From assembly GCF_028769735.1 (NCBI RefSeq), contig NC_088171.1:144047917-144111916 (forward strand): a stretch of DNA of 64,000 nt, in the 5' to 3' direction. This document shows positions 37,801 to 48,596 of this stretch, piece by piece. A model generated the notes under the pieces. The model did no database searches. It saw only the letters and a list, made by a program, of their open reading frames with translations, and was not told the origin of the DNA. A program made the translations under genes and the position numbers. Source of the stretch: Zonotrichia leucophrys gambelii (lineage: Eukaryota; Chordata; Aves; Passeriformes; Passerellidae). Each line of letters starts with the position of its first letter. Position 1 is the first letter of the stretch.

Positions 37801-39003
37801 ATTTTGCTTTTCCCTCTTGTTTGATTTCATTCCACATCTCTCTTGGTTGCGTGGGTTTCTGCTTTTCTATGGGCTGTCCTTTGACTAGTGCTGTTGCAAA
37901 ACTCCAGCTCATTTGTCCTTCAAGAATATGCAGTGATGTGGGGTATTTTTAAAGTTTTTTTAGTCCTTTCTTATTCAAATAATAATTTCATTTCAATTTT
38001 CACAAGAAAACTCTATAGGAAAATAATACAAACCCACTTGCCTCCCATGTTTCCTTGAAGAGGCTAAAATATTGGGATATTTCAGCAGATGATACCATGG
38101 TAATATCAAGGATGATGCTGGGACCTAGGCAGGCTGAGAGAGACCATATAATTCTCACTCTGGATCAGTCTTTGGTGATTTTTGTTTCCAAAGAGCATCA
38201 CAGGAGTGCCCATTGGGTTACCAAGGCTGGTGGTGGAACCCTGCTGATGTAAAGGTACAGACGATGGCTCAGGAAAATGTGTTCCCCTAGGTGGTGTGTG
38301 AGCCACCTTGCAGATCCACACTCTACCTCCAGAAGGCTTCTGTGATATCTCCTTACCAGCTGTGCAGGCAACAAGAAGCACAGAAGGAAGGATATCACAG
38401 AAAACCAAAGTAGAAGTATCCATGGAAACATGAGTTCTTATTGAGAGTGTCAGCAGTGAGAGTGTCAGCAGGTGAGAGTGTCAGCAGGTGAGAGAAAACC
38501 ACCCTGATGAGACATGCACGCATTTTTGAGACTGGCAGACGTTCCTCAGGATGCATCTTCATGTTTTGTCCTGTATTTGACAAATCCCTGAGGATACCAA
38601 GTTTTCTCTGTCACCCACACAGGGTAAAGCAGATTGGATCAATGCTTTCCTTGCCTTTTTTTTTTTCATGTTGTTTTTTTTTATTTGAGAATATTTTGAG
38701 AAGGGCTAATGTACATAGTGCTGTTCAGACTTAGCATCCCGGGTGTGAAGGCAAGCAGCCTGGATAGTAACTGACTTGTCAAAACCAGTCTGCAGTAATT
38801 CTGTGTGTGTGCAATGTGGATGTTCAGATTCAGATCCTCTCTTTTACCACTTTAGCAGTGCCCAAGTAAAACTATGCAACACTGTCTTAAAGACAGGGCC
38901 AGGCCTGGGGTGCTGAGGTCACTGGAGGTGGGAGAACAGGAAGTGTTGGTCTCTAGAGTGACCATCTGTAACCCTCCTCCCCACTTCCTTCCCCTTGTCC
39001 CAG
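28863..39003. other. Non-coding stretch, no gene seen
   Basis: No coding region can be supported over about 10 kb. The longest frame (minus strand, 31826-32374, 182 codons) has no recognisable domain. A T-rich tract at 31793-31815 continues into TTTTGGG-type wording up to about 31855. A perfect-looking acceptor (T run then CCAG at 34096-34099) with CAG|GTACAG downstream at about 34170 frames no recognisable peptide. The segment 35400-36000 is noticeably AT-rich. A three-unit tandem repeat lies at 38443-38489. Confidence 0.55.
38443..38489 (+). repeat. 16-bp tandem repeat, three units
   Basis: Three head-to-tail copies of GAGAGTGTCAGCAGGT occur; the first copy lacks one G and is 15 bases long. 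It is a small minisatellite, probably formed by recent slippage because the last two copies are identical. Confidence 0.95.
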
Positions 39004-39285
39004 TGACTCCAGAAAACATGCTGAAAATGGTAAAGAAATTTATGAGACTTAGGGAGCTGCCATCTGCTATTGCTCTGGGACCCTCAGCAACATTGAATGA
39101 GAATAAACTCAAAATGCCAACAGAACAGAGATATCTCTTTGTCACCATCCCTAGAAATGTTTTCGAAGAGCAGATTTCCTCTGCACAGAAGACAGGAAAA
39201 CCAAATGCCATCCCACTGGACAAAACAATCTTTCAGATGAGCCTGGAGAGCTTCAGAGATGATCACCCTTGTCCTCCAGGGGCAG
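39004..39285 (+). CDS. Candidate internal coding exon, unknown protein
   Basis: This is an open segment of 282 bases (94 codons) flanked by convincing splice sites. A long pyrimidine tract (CCTCCTCCCCACTTCCTTCC...) ends in CCCAG at 39003, and the donor is CAG|GTGGGG at 39286. Both introns would be phase 1, so the exon is symmetric. The frame reads from TPENMLKMVKKF through KLKMPTEQRYLFVTIP to FQMSLESFRDD, with a stop only beyond the donor. No domain is recognised. From memory, the KLxMPxxxRYLF wording faintly recalls the C-terminus of small sperm microtubule-inner proteins such as SPMIP1, but that is an unverified impression. An open frame this long also occurs by chance several times in the window, so the splice sites are the main support. 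Confidence 0.35.
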
Positions 39286-42200
39286 GTGGGGATCACTGAG
39301 AGCTACAGGCTGTGAAGTGGCTGCAAGGTTGAGCCCTGTGGCACAGACCCCAGTCCTAAACAGCTGATGGGGGGCATGTGAGGGAGCAGTGCCAGACTGG
39401 GCTGGGGAAAAACAAGCTGGGTCTTGCAATCACAGCTGCAGTTGTTCTTAATAGCTGGGCTCTGGTCACTGACTTCAAATGACATTTTGAAAGCAAGTAA
39501 CTACTTCATGATCTGAAATGATGCACCTAAATCCCTCTCCTGCCTTAAGGCTTATTGATATTTATTTCCTGATGCTGGCTCTAGTGTTAACAAAATCTCT
39601 TTTGTGTCCAAGAAAGTCTGAGCTTGCTTTGCAGCCTTATCCTCAGCTGAGTCTCCTGTCTGACATGGCTAATGATGCAGGAACTTTGGGATGTCCTGCC
39701 ATCTCCCACTGGTTGAGAGTGGCCTCAGAGGATGCACACAGAGGCACAAGCAGAGAGTGAGCCCAAGCAAAGTTGTGTCTTCTGAAAATCCAGTGGTAGT
39801 TGTTAAACTGAACTAGATGATACCAGCAGTGCCAAAGCCTACTGTCTCTGCCAGTTTGCTCAGGAAAATGCAACCAAAAACTGGTTGTTAATGGGGAAAC
39901 TAATGGATAAAACCAGACTGAATGTATGGATGGAGAGAGTGATAATGTAGGGGCAGGACAGGGAAGGGCAGGTTGAGGAGCTGGGGCTGAGATCTTGGAC
40001 TGTCACCATCTCCATGACACATCTTGCTCTCTCCTTGAGGCCCAGTGGGCCCCAAAGGCCAAAAAACCAGGGCATGAGAAACTGGTGGCTGTTATATATA
40101 AATAAATGATATAAAAGAAGGTTATGAGCCCACATTGGACAGAGAGAAGGAGTATGCACCAGGAGGGAGAGCAGAGTTTAATGCAGGAAGGCAGGGGGAC
40201 AAAGCTGTGGGACCTGTCAAGGGCTCATGCATCAAACTGCTTTCTTTCTTCACTGTTCATGCGACAAAAATGTGAATGACACAAAAAGGACACCACCTGT
40301 TGTAGTGTCCTGATCTCTGCTTTGCACTTTGAAAAACATTTCCTTTTGGAGTTGGGAGGGGGATGGAGAAGGCTGGGAGATATTAATTTCTCTGATGGAA
40401 TGGTAGTTGACACTTACTGGAATAGTAGTGACCAAGTGCTCCTTGGGCTCAGTAAAGGAATGCACCTTACAATGGGGGAAATAACTTGCCAGAAAAATGA
40501 CAAAGCCATGGGCAAGGCAGTGTCTGGGACAACTTTTCAGCTATGGCACTAAGAGAAAGCATATATGACAACCAAAATTATATCTTTTATCATTGTGTGA
40601 CCCAGAAAATCTGAAAATATAGACAGAAGAAATGTAATGGAGACAAAAAATAGCACTGATTTTGGAGATACACATTAGTGATGGCTTTTGATAGTTTTGA
40701 GCTGCAGACAGGCCTGTGCTTACTGGAGTGATGGCAGAGGCTGCTTTGGGAGGTACACACAGCTGCTTTCAGACCCATTTTCCACTTCGCGGTTCTCCTG
40801 TTTTCCTGTGATGCTCAGAGGCCCAGGCCACTGCTTTGGGAACAGGTCTGCTGTCTGAAGGACATGGAACTAGAAAGGCATTTATTTGCACAGGACAAGT
40901 GGCATCTGACTCATCTGTTCCAGTTCACAGGCTGCTGCCTCTTGCTGGGTGCCTCTTCAAGCCTTCTGGCCTGCAAATGGGTCCTAAGAGATCCTCTGGC
41001 CCTGGGCTGCATTTCCTCCCCTGCTCAAGGTTACTTTGGGGCCCCAACTTGCTCCACCACCCACCAGCCAGCCAGATCAGCCACTGAATCTGTAATGCTG
41101 CAGTGATTTCAAAGGACCAGACATGTGAGTGGCAGGATCTGGTCCTGTGGGAACAATAGAACCTGATCCATCTTCTTTCCCTCAAGTCAGCCATGTTCTT
41201 GGCATCTTCATGGCCATCTTTACTGTGATTTTACACTGAGTCCCTGCCCTTGTGCCTTAGGAAATGCTAATTTCATGACAGATCATTGTGGTGATAAAGC
41301 AAAGCAGAACAGCCCCACCAGTCCCCACTCCAAGGCTTTATGTGCTTTATGTGGGAGTTAAGAAGGGAGCAAGAAAATCTGTGGGAGAGATGTGGTGCGT
41401 GCAGAGAGGCTGAGGAAAACTCTCACCCTGAAGTACAGGCCCAGGGATTGCTTCTGTGCAGTTGCTGATCCCACATTATTCTGACCAGGACCAGCCAGGC
41501 ATTTCAAACAAGCAGAAATTTCTGCACTCGCATGTGCTGGGGAGAGATTTTTGTCAAGGGAAGGGTAAAGTTCCTGCCACATTTCAAACAAATTATGGGG
41601 ATAGGAGCTCATAGAAGTAACCCTGAGGACTAGAAAGACCATTTCAAGCCCTTTAATCCCAGGGCACTAAAGGCTTGAGGGACTGCATTTCATAAGAGTT
41701 GTGCCAATTTCTTGAGGAGACATTTTTGTCAGAAGCCAGCCAGTCTGCACAGCAGAACCATACCAGAGCCATACCTCTGCTCTGTTCTGTCTGCTGGAGC
41801 CCAGCCCTGGCGCATTCCGAAGCCAAATGCCACATCTGGCTGTCTCCTCTCCCTCTCTGCTGCCTCCAAAATGGAAATGCTGGTCTTAAAAATAATGCTC
41901 TCATCCCCAGAATGCACGTAGAAAGTGACAGCAGTGGTATAGATTGAGACAAACAGAGTCATTTATTGAGTCCCCTTATTGGAAATCTTTAATGAGAAGC
42001 AGCTGTTTCATCGATGACCATGAGCATGAGGTGCCTGGTGGGTGTGGGGTGTGGAGACCCTGGCCCCTGGCCCTGCCAGCAAAGACTGCAAGCAAACTGC
42101 CAGGCACGTCAGCACTCTGTCAAAACCAGAAAAATCCTGAGTTAGTCACAGCAGGAAGACAGACAGCAGCAACATCACAGCGCACTGTTGCATCCAAGTG

Positions 42201-45200
42201 GTTGGTGACTCTTTCAGGCTTGAAAGTCTTCCAGAGTGAAAAGCTGCACACAGCAATGGTGCAAGCCCAGGACAAGGAAAGCAGATGTTCACGTCTCCTC
42301 CCCCATCCTTGTTCCCATATGTTGACTAAGTAGTTTGTAGTAGTTTGTAAAGCAGAACATGCCTGTAAATCAGAGCTGGGCAGGGTTCACCAGTTGGGTT
42401 AAATGTGGCTTTTAGGGTGCACAAGTGAGCACTGTAATTTACACAAAGCAAAACTACTGCTTTAAGCTTTCCCTGGATGACTGCTCTGGCATCTCAGTGG
42501 AATAGCTAGCACTTCCCTGAAGCAGGCCTTACTTTTTTACTGTATTTTTATGTAATCCACAATTTCTTGCATTACCTGTGCACACATAACAGGATCCTGT
42601 GCACAGATCAGAGTCATCTGAGCAAGAAGATTGTCATCTGAAACTTGTTGCCCGTCTTGTCCCTTGTGCTCCACACATCCACGACTCACAGTGGTACTTT
42701 TTGCAGGATCAAATGCTGTCATTTTGATCTTTCAGCAGCAAATAGGGCATGATGCTGTGATTTTTGGGAAGGCCAGATTTAAACCAGAATTTGACAATGG
42801 ATGTACACTTAGGATTTGTGCATCTGTCTCTCTCAAAATTCACAGTTTACATTGCACAACATGGTTGGCAGACAGCTGAGTTCTGATTGTCTAGGGATTT
42901 TGGAACAACAGGAAATATTCCCAAGCATCCTGAAGTGTCTGCTAAAAAAACTTTTTTAGTTATAGGTTGGTCAGGAAGCTGCTTCTTCTTGCACATATTA
43001 CATCAGGTCTGTAGGTTCCTGCTGAGCTGTGTCCCTCTGCATCTTGGCTCTTCTCCAAAGTGCCCCAGCTCCAGCTCTGCAGCTTGAGGGGGAAAATTCC
43101 CCCATGAGAACAGGCAGGGACAAACCCCACCAGGCTGCTCCTGGCTCCACACAAGGATCTTTCACAGCCTGGAATTCTGTTCTCACAGCAAACCTGGCCA
43201 GATGTGAGGCTGGAAACCACAGTCTGGTCATGCAAATCATGGACTTGAAAAGGCTTCTTCCTTCTAGTACATTGACTCAATCCCTTTATTAAGATTTATA
43301 ATCCTGTAATGAATGTGTAATTAGCAGTTGAAAGACAACTTCATAAAATCGATGTACTCTAATGTACTTCATGTAATATACAGCCTTTTAGCTATATATT
43401 GATTTTCTTCCTTATGAATATTTTATCCCTTGTATTTCCCTTTTGCACAGTTTAATTAAGAAATTAGAAACTTTAAAAATTTGCTGTGGAAGGAAAACAT
43501 TTTATTTGAGATAAAAGTGGCCTTGGAATCTTCCAGTATGCCTTTATTTTCTATGGCCCAACTGCAAAAATACACCCCTCTTGTTCAAATAGGAAAAGGT
43601 AATCGTTGATTTACATATGTAACATTTAAAAAAAAAATCAGACTAAATAAAGCCTGAATGAAAACATGCAGAGAATCATTTTACTCAAAATAACTTATTT
43701 TAAAGTAATGTATTTTCATAAACAGCTGAGTAATATTAAATTTTAAATAAATACTTCAAAGTGGCTGGGATTGGGGAACACATCAAAACAAAATAATCTT
43801 TTACCTGTGTTTTAATAAAAATTTTTCAAGTCTTTTTTCTTTCATTTCAAAATAAGAACTTGCTGCTGAGTCTCATGAAATGAGATATCTATTTCTATGT
43901 CCAATTTAGTTTAAAAAAATCTTTCTTTTACTTACAACAGGCCAATAGAAATTTTTATTCATTATAGGCATTTTATTACGCTTAATACAAATCAACATAA
44001 ATTTTCATTACACATACATCAGTGGTATTTTAAATGGCGAATAAGCATTCCTTTACAATCTTAATATCCTTCAAATTACAGGCATTGATGGAGAAATTAG
44101 GAAACCTTCTCTCTTCAGCTGGTTGCAACCAATATCAGAGACACTGTCTGTACTGACTTGGAAGTTATTGAGAGACAATAAAATGGGCTACTATTTTTTG
44201 AATAAACTACTTTAAAGTGGTTTTCTTTTGGGTTTTTCCCCAGTTTTTAAAGCCTGTTCAGAGCTGAGGCACCTGCCCACACACTGGTGTCTAATTTGTT
44301 CACCACCAACATGAGGATCAGATCAGAGCACTTTGGTGTCCTGGTGTTTTGTGCTGCCAGGTCTGAAGTTTGGGTGTGAATTCACAGGCTGGGCAGGATC
44401 CTGACAGAGGTGAGAGATGCTCCTTCACCAGGCAGGAGCACCAGGCAGCTGCTGTGTGAGGAGTGGGTGCCCAAACCAGGTGTAGGAATTGCTGCATCCT
44501 GGGTAGTGTCTGAGGCTGTTAACCACCTAAAGGATGGGTAAATTGAGGCTGCTTTGGGCTCAGCATCCTTCTCTGTTTTGGTGTCAGTATTGCAGTTTTT
44601 CCTCTGAGAAACAAGTAGGTTGGTGAACATGAACTCTGAAGTGGTAGAAGAGTTGCCCAAGAGCTGGAGAGCACATGAGCTGCAGACCTGCTGTGACCCT
44701 CAGTAGCAGCATCAAATGTATCATGTTCCGTGAAAGAATAAAACCTGCTTTTTTTCCCCCAAACTGAGCATATGGATAGAAATCGAGGTCTCCTCGTGAT
44801 GGGATCCTTCCTTCACTCCCCAAAGAATTTCTGAAACATGAACCCCATCCCCTGCAGGAGTTTACCTAAATCCTGACCCAAACCCCAGAGTCTGGAGGCT
44901 GCTATTTTAAACCTGACCGCGGGCCCGTGACACACCAAAGGGAAAAAAAAAAAATCCATTTCTAATAATGAATCTTGTTATTTTCCAAAACTCAGAGGAA
45001 ATCTGCAGCACAGCTGGTGGTCCTGGAGGAGAGTAAAGGAATACCACTTAATGAGAACCTGGTGGGTTAATTAGTCTGTTGCGTGATGTGGTTGGTCAGT
45101 AGGAAAAGAACACTCGGAAATTTTGAACGACACAATCATGATTGACCTTAAGGTAGCAGTGGCCTAATAAGCAGCTAACTGTGCCTGAGCAAGGGGGGAT

Positions 45201-46825
45201 GTTTGAGCAAAAGGGGATTAAGAGGAACTGTGCTGATGTGTCCCTGCACAGTGTGAAGCAGAAGAAATGCAAAAAGGAATGTATTGCTGAGGCTTTTAGC
45301 AGCAGAAGAGAGACTGCAGCGTTCCCAGCACAATGTGTGATGTCTCCTTGGAGTCCTGACCCACAGAGTTTGGGGGTGCTGTCAGAGGGGCAGCACAATA
45401 TGCAAGGCCTAGGAAGGAATAGGAGAAGGAAAAGAAAAAGGGATCTGAGCTTCAGGTTTATGTTTCTGTTTGACCTTCTCAGATGTCCCAAAAGGGTTTT
45501 GTCTTCCTATCTCTGACTCAGCTCCCTAGTCATGTGCACCCAGCCTGCCTCCTCTAGTGACCCTTTCAAAACACATGCTCTTGCAACCTGGGCTTCTCCT
45601 TTTGCCTTTATGACAGATATTGCACCACCTACTCCATTTTTAATTGTTTTTTCTTTAATTTTTAAAGCATTTTCTAACTCTTTGAGTTAGAAGTTCAAAC
45701 TCTAAGTTTGAGATTTATGGTTATTCCTTTTGCAGTGAGTTTGCAGCAACCTACCAAGTCCTGTAGCCCTTCTCCTGGACAGGTCTCTGAAGGAGAAGGC
45801 TGCCACTAGCAGTGCCTCCTGCCAGAGCAGGATTTGTGTATCTGCTGTGCCAGGCAGCTCAGTTCATCCCTCCTTTGGGCCTTCTCCTCTCACACCTCCC
45901 ATCTCCTCTGGCTCAGCTGATTGCTGGGTGCCTTGCAGGGCTTTCCTGGCCTTGGCCTCGGTTCTACAAGAGCTCCAGCTCCCTGCCATTGCTCTTCCAT
46001 TGCTACTGTTTTCATTTCATCTGCTGTCCCAAGCCTGTTGCTGTTTCATATAAGCCTGCCAGATTTGCCTGCATGATTGTTCTTTTGTCCAGATGAATGT
46101 TTAGCTCAGGCTATTTAATGCTGATCTGGTTTTTCTATTGCTTTGAGTGTACCCAGGGGAAGAGGTTTTGTATTAAAATTCTCCTGGAGTGCTGAGTCAC
46201 TTAAACTTTGCTACTGTGTCATGTGCTTGATTGTCTGAGTGCGGGACCTGGTTATGTCATATCTTGCAAAATGTGTTTTCTGTTTCCCCACTGGAGTTTT
46301 GCCTGAATGGCTTCCAAATCATCCACCTACTAGAAGCTGGGAAAGTTCTCTCTCATGATGCAATTCCCCTCTTAAAATTGTTTTGATCTTTTCCAAGAAT
46401 CTGGCTGGAATCTGATAGATGGGATACTTTGTTTTGCATGCTTTGCCCTTCCTATGTATTGCTGGGCATTCAGGAGGATTTTCTCCCTGTGATTTGGCCA
46501 GCCATGTAATTCCCAAATGCCAACTGCTTGTATATTTGTCCCATCTGATTATAGCCACATTAAAGCACGCTCAGAGACCTTCCTGTAATCCAGCAAACTC
46601 TTGACTGCACTCTGAAAAACATGTGTAATGCTGCTGGTAGGGCTTCCATTAGTGATTCAACATTCACCAGACCTTTCCTGTGCCTTGCTCAGACTAAAAC
46701 ACAAGCCCAGAGAAATCCATTATCCACAGCACTTCCCCTAAGACTCATCTTGATGCAATCATCAGCAGACAGTTTTGCCTTGAACAGCCCAAGTGCTCTG
46801 GCTTCACTCACTGGTAATCAGCAGT

Positions 46826-46857
<32 letters not shown>

Positions 46858-47904
46858 GATTCTGTTCTGTGGTTTTGGGTCAGTGCAGATACCCAAGTGT
46901 CTGCCAGGCTTTCACTGCTGTGAGAGGCAGCCCGTGCTACTTTCCAGAGATGTAACAATCCATTTTCTTTGCAGCCTTGTAACTTCCTTCCTCAGTGACT
47001 CCATGGTGCATTTCTCACGGCTCATTGGCTGGAGAGAAGCTTATTTATAGCCTCAGTTCCTTGTCTTGTGCTCCTGTCCATTAGAGAGCTGACCTGCCGT
47101 GCCTGCTGCCTCACCCTGAGGACATTCACTGTCTCTGCTTTACCAGATCAGGGTCTGTCTGCATTGTCCTGCCTCATGCTGGGTCCTATAAACTCCTGGC
47201 AATGCTTTTTGTAAGAGTTTCTCACTGAGGGTTTGTATTCATCTGATGGTTTTAGCATAGTTGTGTGGCTTTTTGCATCTCAAAGACACACAGTTCCATT
47301 TCCACAGCCCTGTGCAGATGTTCATTGTTGCTGGGGTGAGCTGTGCAGCTGACTGTGCTGTTTGCATGGCAATGAATCAGTTGTTGGTCCTGCAGCCTGT
47401 GGTGGGCGGGCTGGAGCAGGGCTGGCAGCTTCTCCGGGAGCGTGAGCCCGAGTCAGGCAATCCAATGGAGCCAGGCTGGGCTGTGCTCCTCAAACAGCTT
47501 TAGCTGCAACCCATCACTGCACACACCATGGCCTCTGCTGCCTGGCCCTCCCCCTTCAGCTGACCAGCAGCACTCAAATATTCCAAGAACTGCCCCAGAT
47601 TTAGATTCATTTCTCCAAACTTCTGCTTCCTTGGGATGACTTCATCTCCAGAGTTAAAGATACATTACCTGGAGGAGTCTACATGTGCATGAGCTGTCTA
47701 AGGTAGCATTGTAGTCAGTGAAGGTGCAGTCCAGAGACCTGAAAGAAGAACTCCAGTGGCCAATTTTCAGTGCCCACTTTGAGACAGAATTGCTGAGAAG
47801 CTCCCTTTGAAATTCAGATTGCCTGTAGGGTGAAAGGAGGGGAATACTGCTGTCTCAGTGCTGTTTGAGACCCCCTACACATCTGCAGTGGATTGGCTAG
47901 TTTG
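39286..47904. other. Non-coding stretch, no further exon recognised
   Basis: I find no exon I can support. The segment 43290-44220 is strongly AT-rich with almost no CpG and no recognisable repeat. The segment around 44915-44935 holds an isolated CpG-containing word (GACCGCGGGCCCGTGAC). A 29-base T run lies at 46829-46857. If the flanking exon candidates are real, this stretch would be intron. Confidence 0.5.
46829..46857 (+). repeat. Poly-T tract (29 T)
   Basis: An uninterrupted run of 29 T bases. Read on the minus strand it could be a poly(A) tail, but there is no AATAAA just upstream and no recognisable retrocopy next to it. I treat it as a simple repeat. Confidence 0.95.
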
Positions 47905-48035
47905 GAATTGTAGAATCACTAAGGCTGGAAAAAACCTCAAAGATCATAAAGTCCAACATTTGACTGAGTACCATCATGCCCACTAAACCCTATCATATCA
48001 AAATATCACAGACAGCGTCAAAGAGAGACCAGAAA
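47905..48035 (-). mobile_element. CR1 LINE 3' end, antisense
   Basis: On the plus strand it begins GAATTGTAGAATCACTAAGGCTGG, then AAAACCTCAAAGATCATAAAGTCCAAC, then CCATCATGCCCACTAAACCC. This is the classic reverse-complemented CR1 3' end of birds. The terminal octamer is at the left, so the element runs on the minus strand and is truncated after about 130 bases. It carries no coding sequence. Confidence 0.92.
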
Positions 48036-48120
48036 GTCATAGAATCAAAACAATTTAGGTTGGAAAAACCTCTCAGGTACTAAAAGGCTTCACAGAACTT
48101 CACAGAACCTAAAATAACAC
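48036..48120 (-). mobile_element. Second CR1 3' end, antisense, next to the first
   Basis: A new terminus (GTCATAGAATCAAAACAATTTAGGTTGG followed by AAAAACCTCTCAGGTACT) starts directly after the previous CR1 fragment. This implies a separate CR1 insertion in the same orientation, or one CR1 end inside another. It fades out before the LTR at 48179, and a short repeated word (CTTCACAGAAC) sits near its right edge. Confidence 0.8.
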
Positions 48121-48178
48121 TGGACACATCAGCCTCCACAACCATCTACTTTTTTATCCATCTACCTCACATGCATAA

Positions 48179-48576
48179 TATCATGGACATATTTTATGAA
48201 AAATCGTTTTGCTAGGATTTTTCTCCTGAGAAGCTGAGAGGTCTCAGAAATGAAATGTAAACAATAAATATCTGCTGCTGTGCAATGCAACAGGTGCATC
48301 TTTGATTGGTCTCATGTAGTTGTTTTTAATTAATGGCCAATCACAATCCATCTATCTCAGACTCTCTGGTCAGTCACAAGATTTTATTATCGTTCTATTC
48401 CTTTTCTTTCTAGCTTTCTGATGAAATAATTTTCTTCTATTCTTTTAGTATAGTTTTAATATATAATTTTCTTTTACTATAATATATATCATAAAACAAT
48501 AACTCAGCCTTCTGAATCCTGGAGTCAAGATTCTCATCTCTTCCCTTGTCCTGGGACCCCTGTGAACACCACCACA
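48179..48576 (+). mobile_element. LTR of a passerine endogenous retrovirus
   Basis: This is an LTR of about 398 bp in plus orientation. I recognise it as a family very common in songbird genomes: it starts TATCATGGACATATTTTATG (normally TGTCATGG; here the second base of the terminus is changed). It continues CTGAGAAGCTGAGAGGTCTC, GCAACAGGTGCATC and GATTGGTCTCATGTAG. It ends CCTGTGAACACCACCACA. The expected poly(A) signal near 48495 reads AATAAC rather than AATAAA, so this copy is damaged. CpG is almost absent, indicating an old insertion. A primer-binding site follows directly, so this was the 5' LTR of a provirus whose interior is mostly gone, not a solo LTR. Confidence 0.9.
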
Positions 48577-48578
48577 TT

Positions 48579-48596
48579 TGGTGACCCCGAGTGAGG
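48579..48596 (+). promoter_or_regulatory. Retroviral primer-binding site, tRNA-Trp type
   Basis: Two T bases after the LTR comes TGGTGACCCCGA, followed by GTGAGG. The first 12 bases match the 3' end complement of tRNA-Trp, the primer of the avian sarcoma-leukosis group. After those 12 bases the copy appears one base short, so the site is broken. In that group the LTR is likewise followed by TT and then this site. It identifies the lineage of the element better than the LTR alone. Confidence 0.75.

Noticed and set aside
44915..44940. CpG-bearing word GACCGCGGGCCCGTGAC considered as an LTR edge
   Set aside because: Too short and isolated; neither flank shows LTR features.
46829..46857. Poly-T tract considered as the tail of a minus-strand retrocopy
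   Set aside because: No AATAAA immediately upstream on the minus strand and no gene-like sequence beside it.
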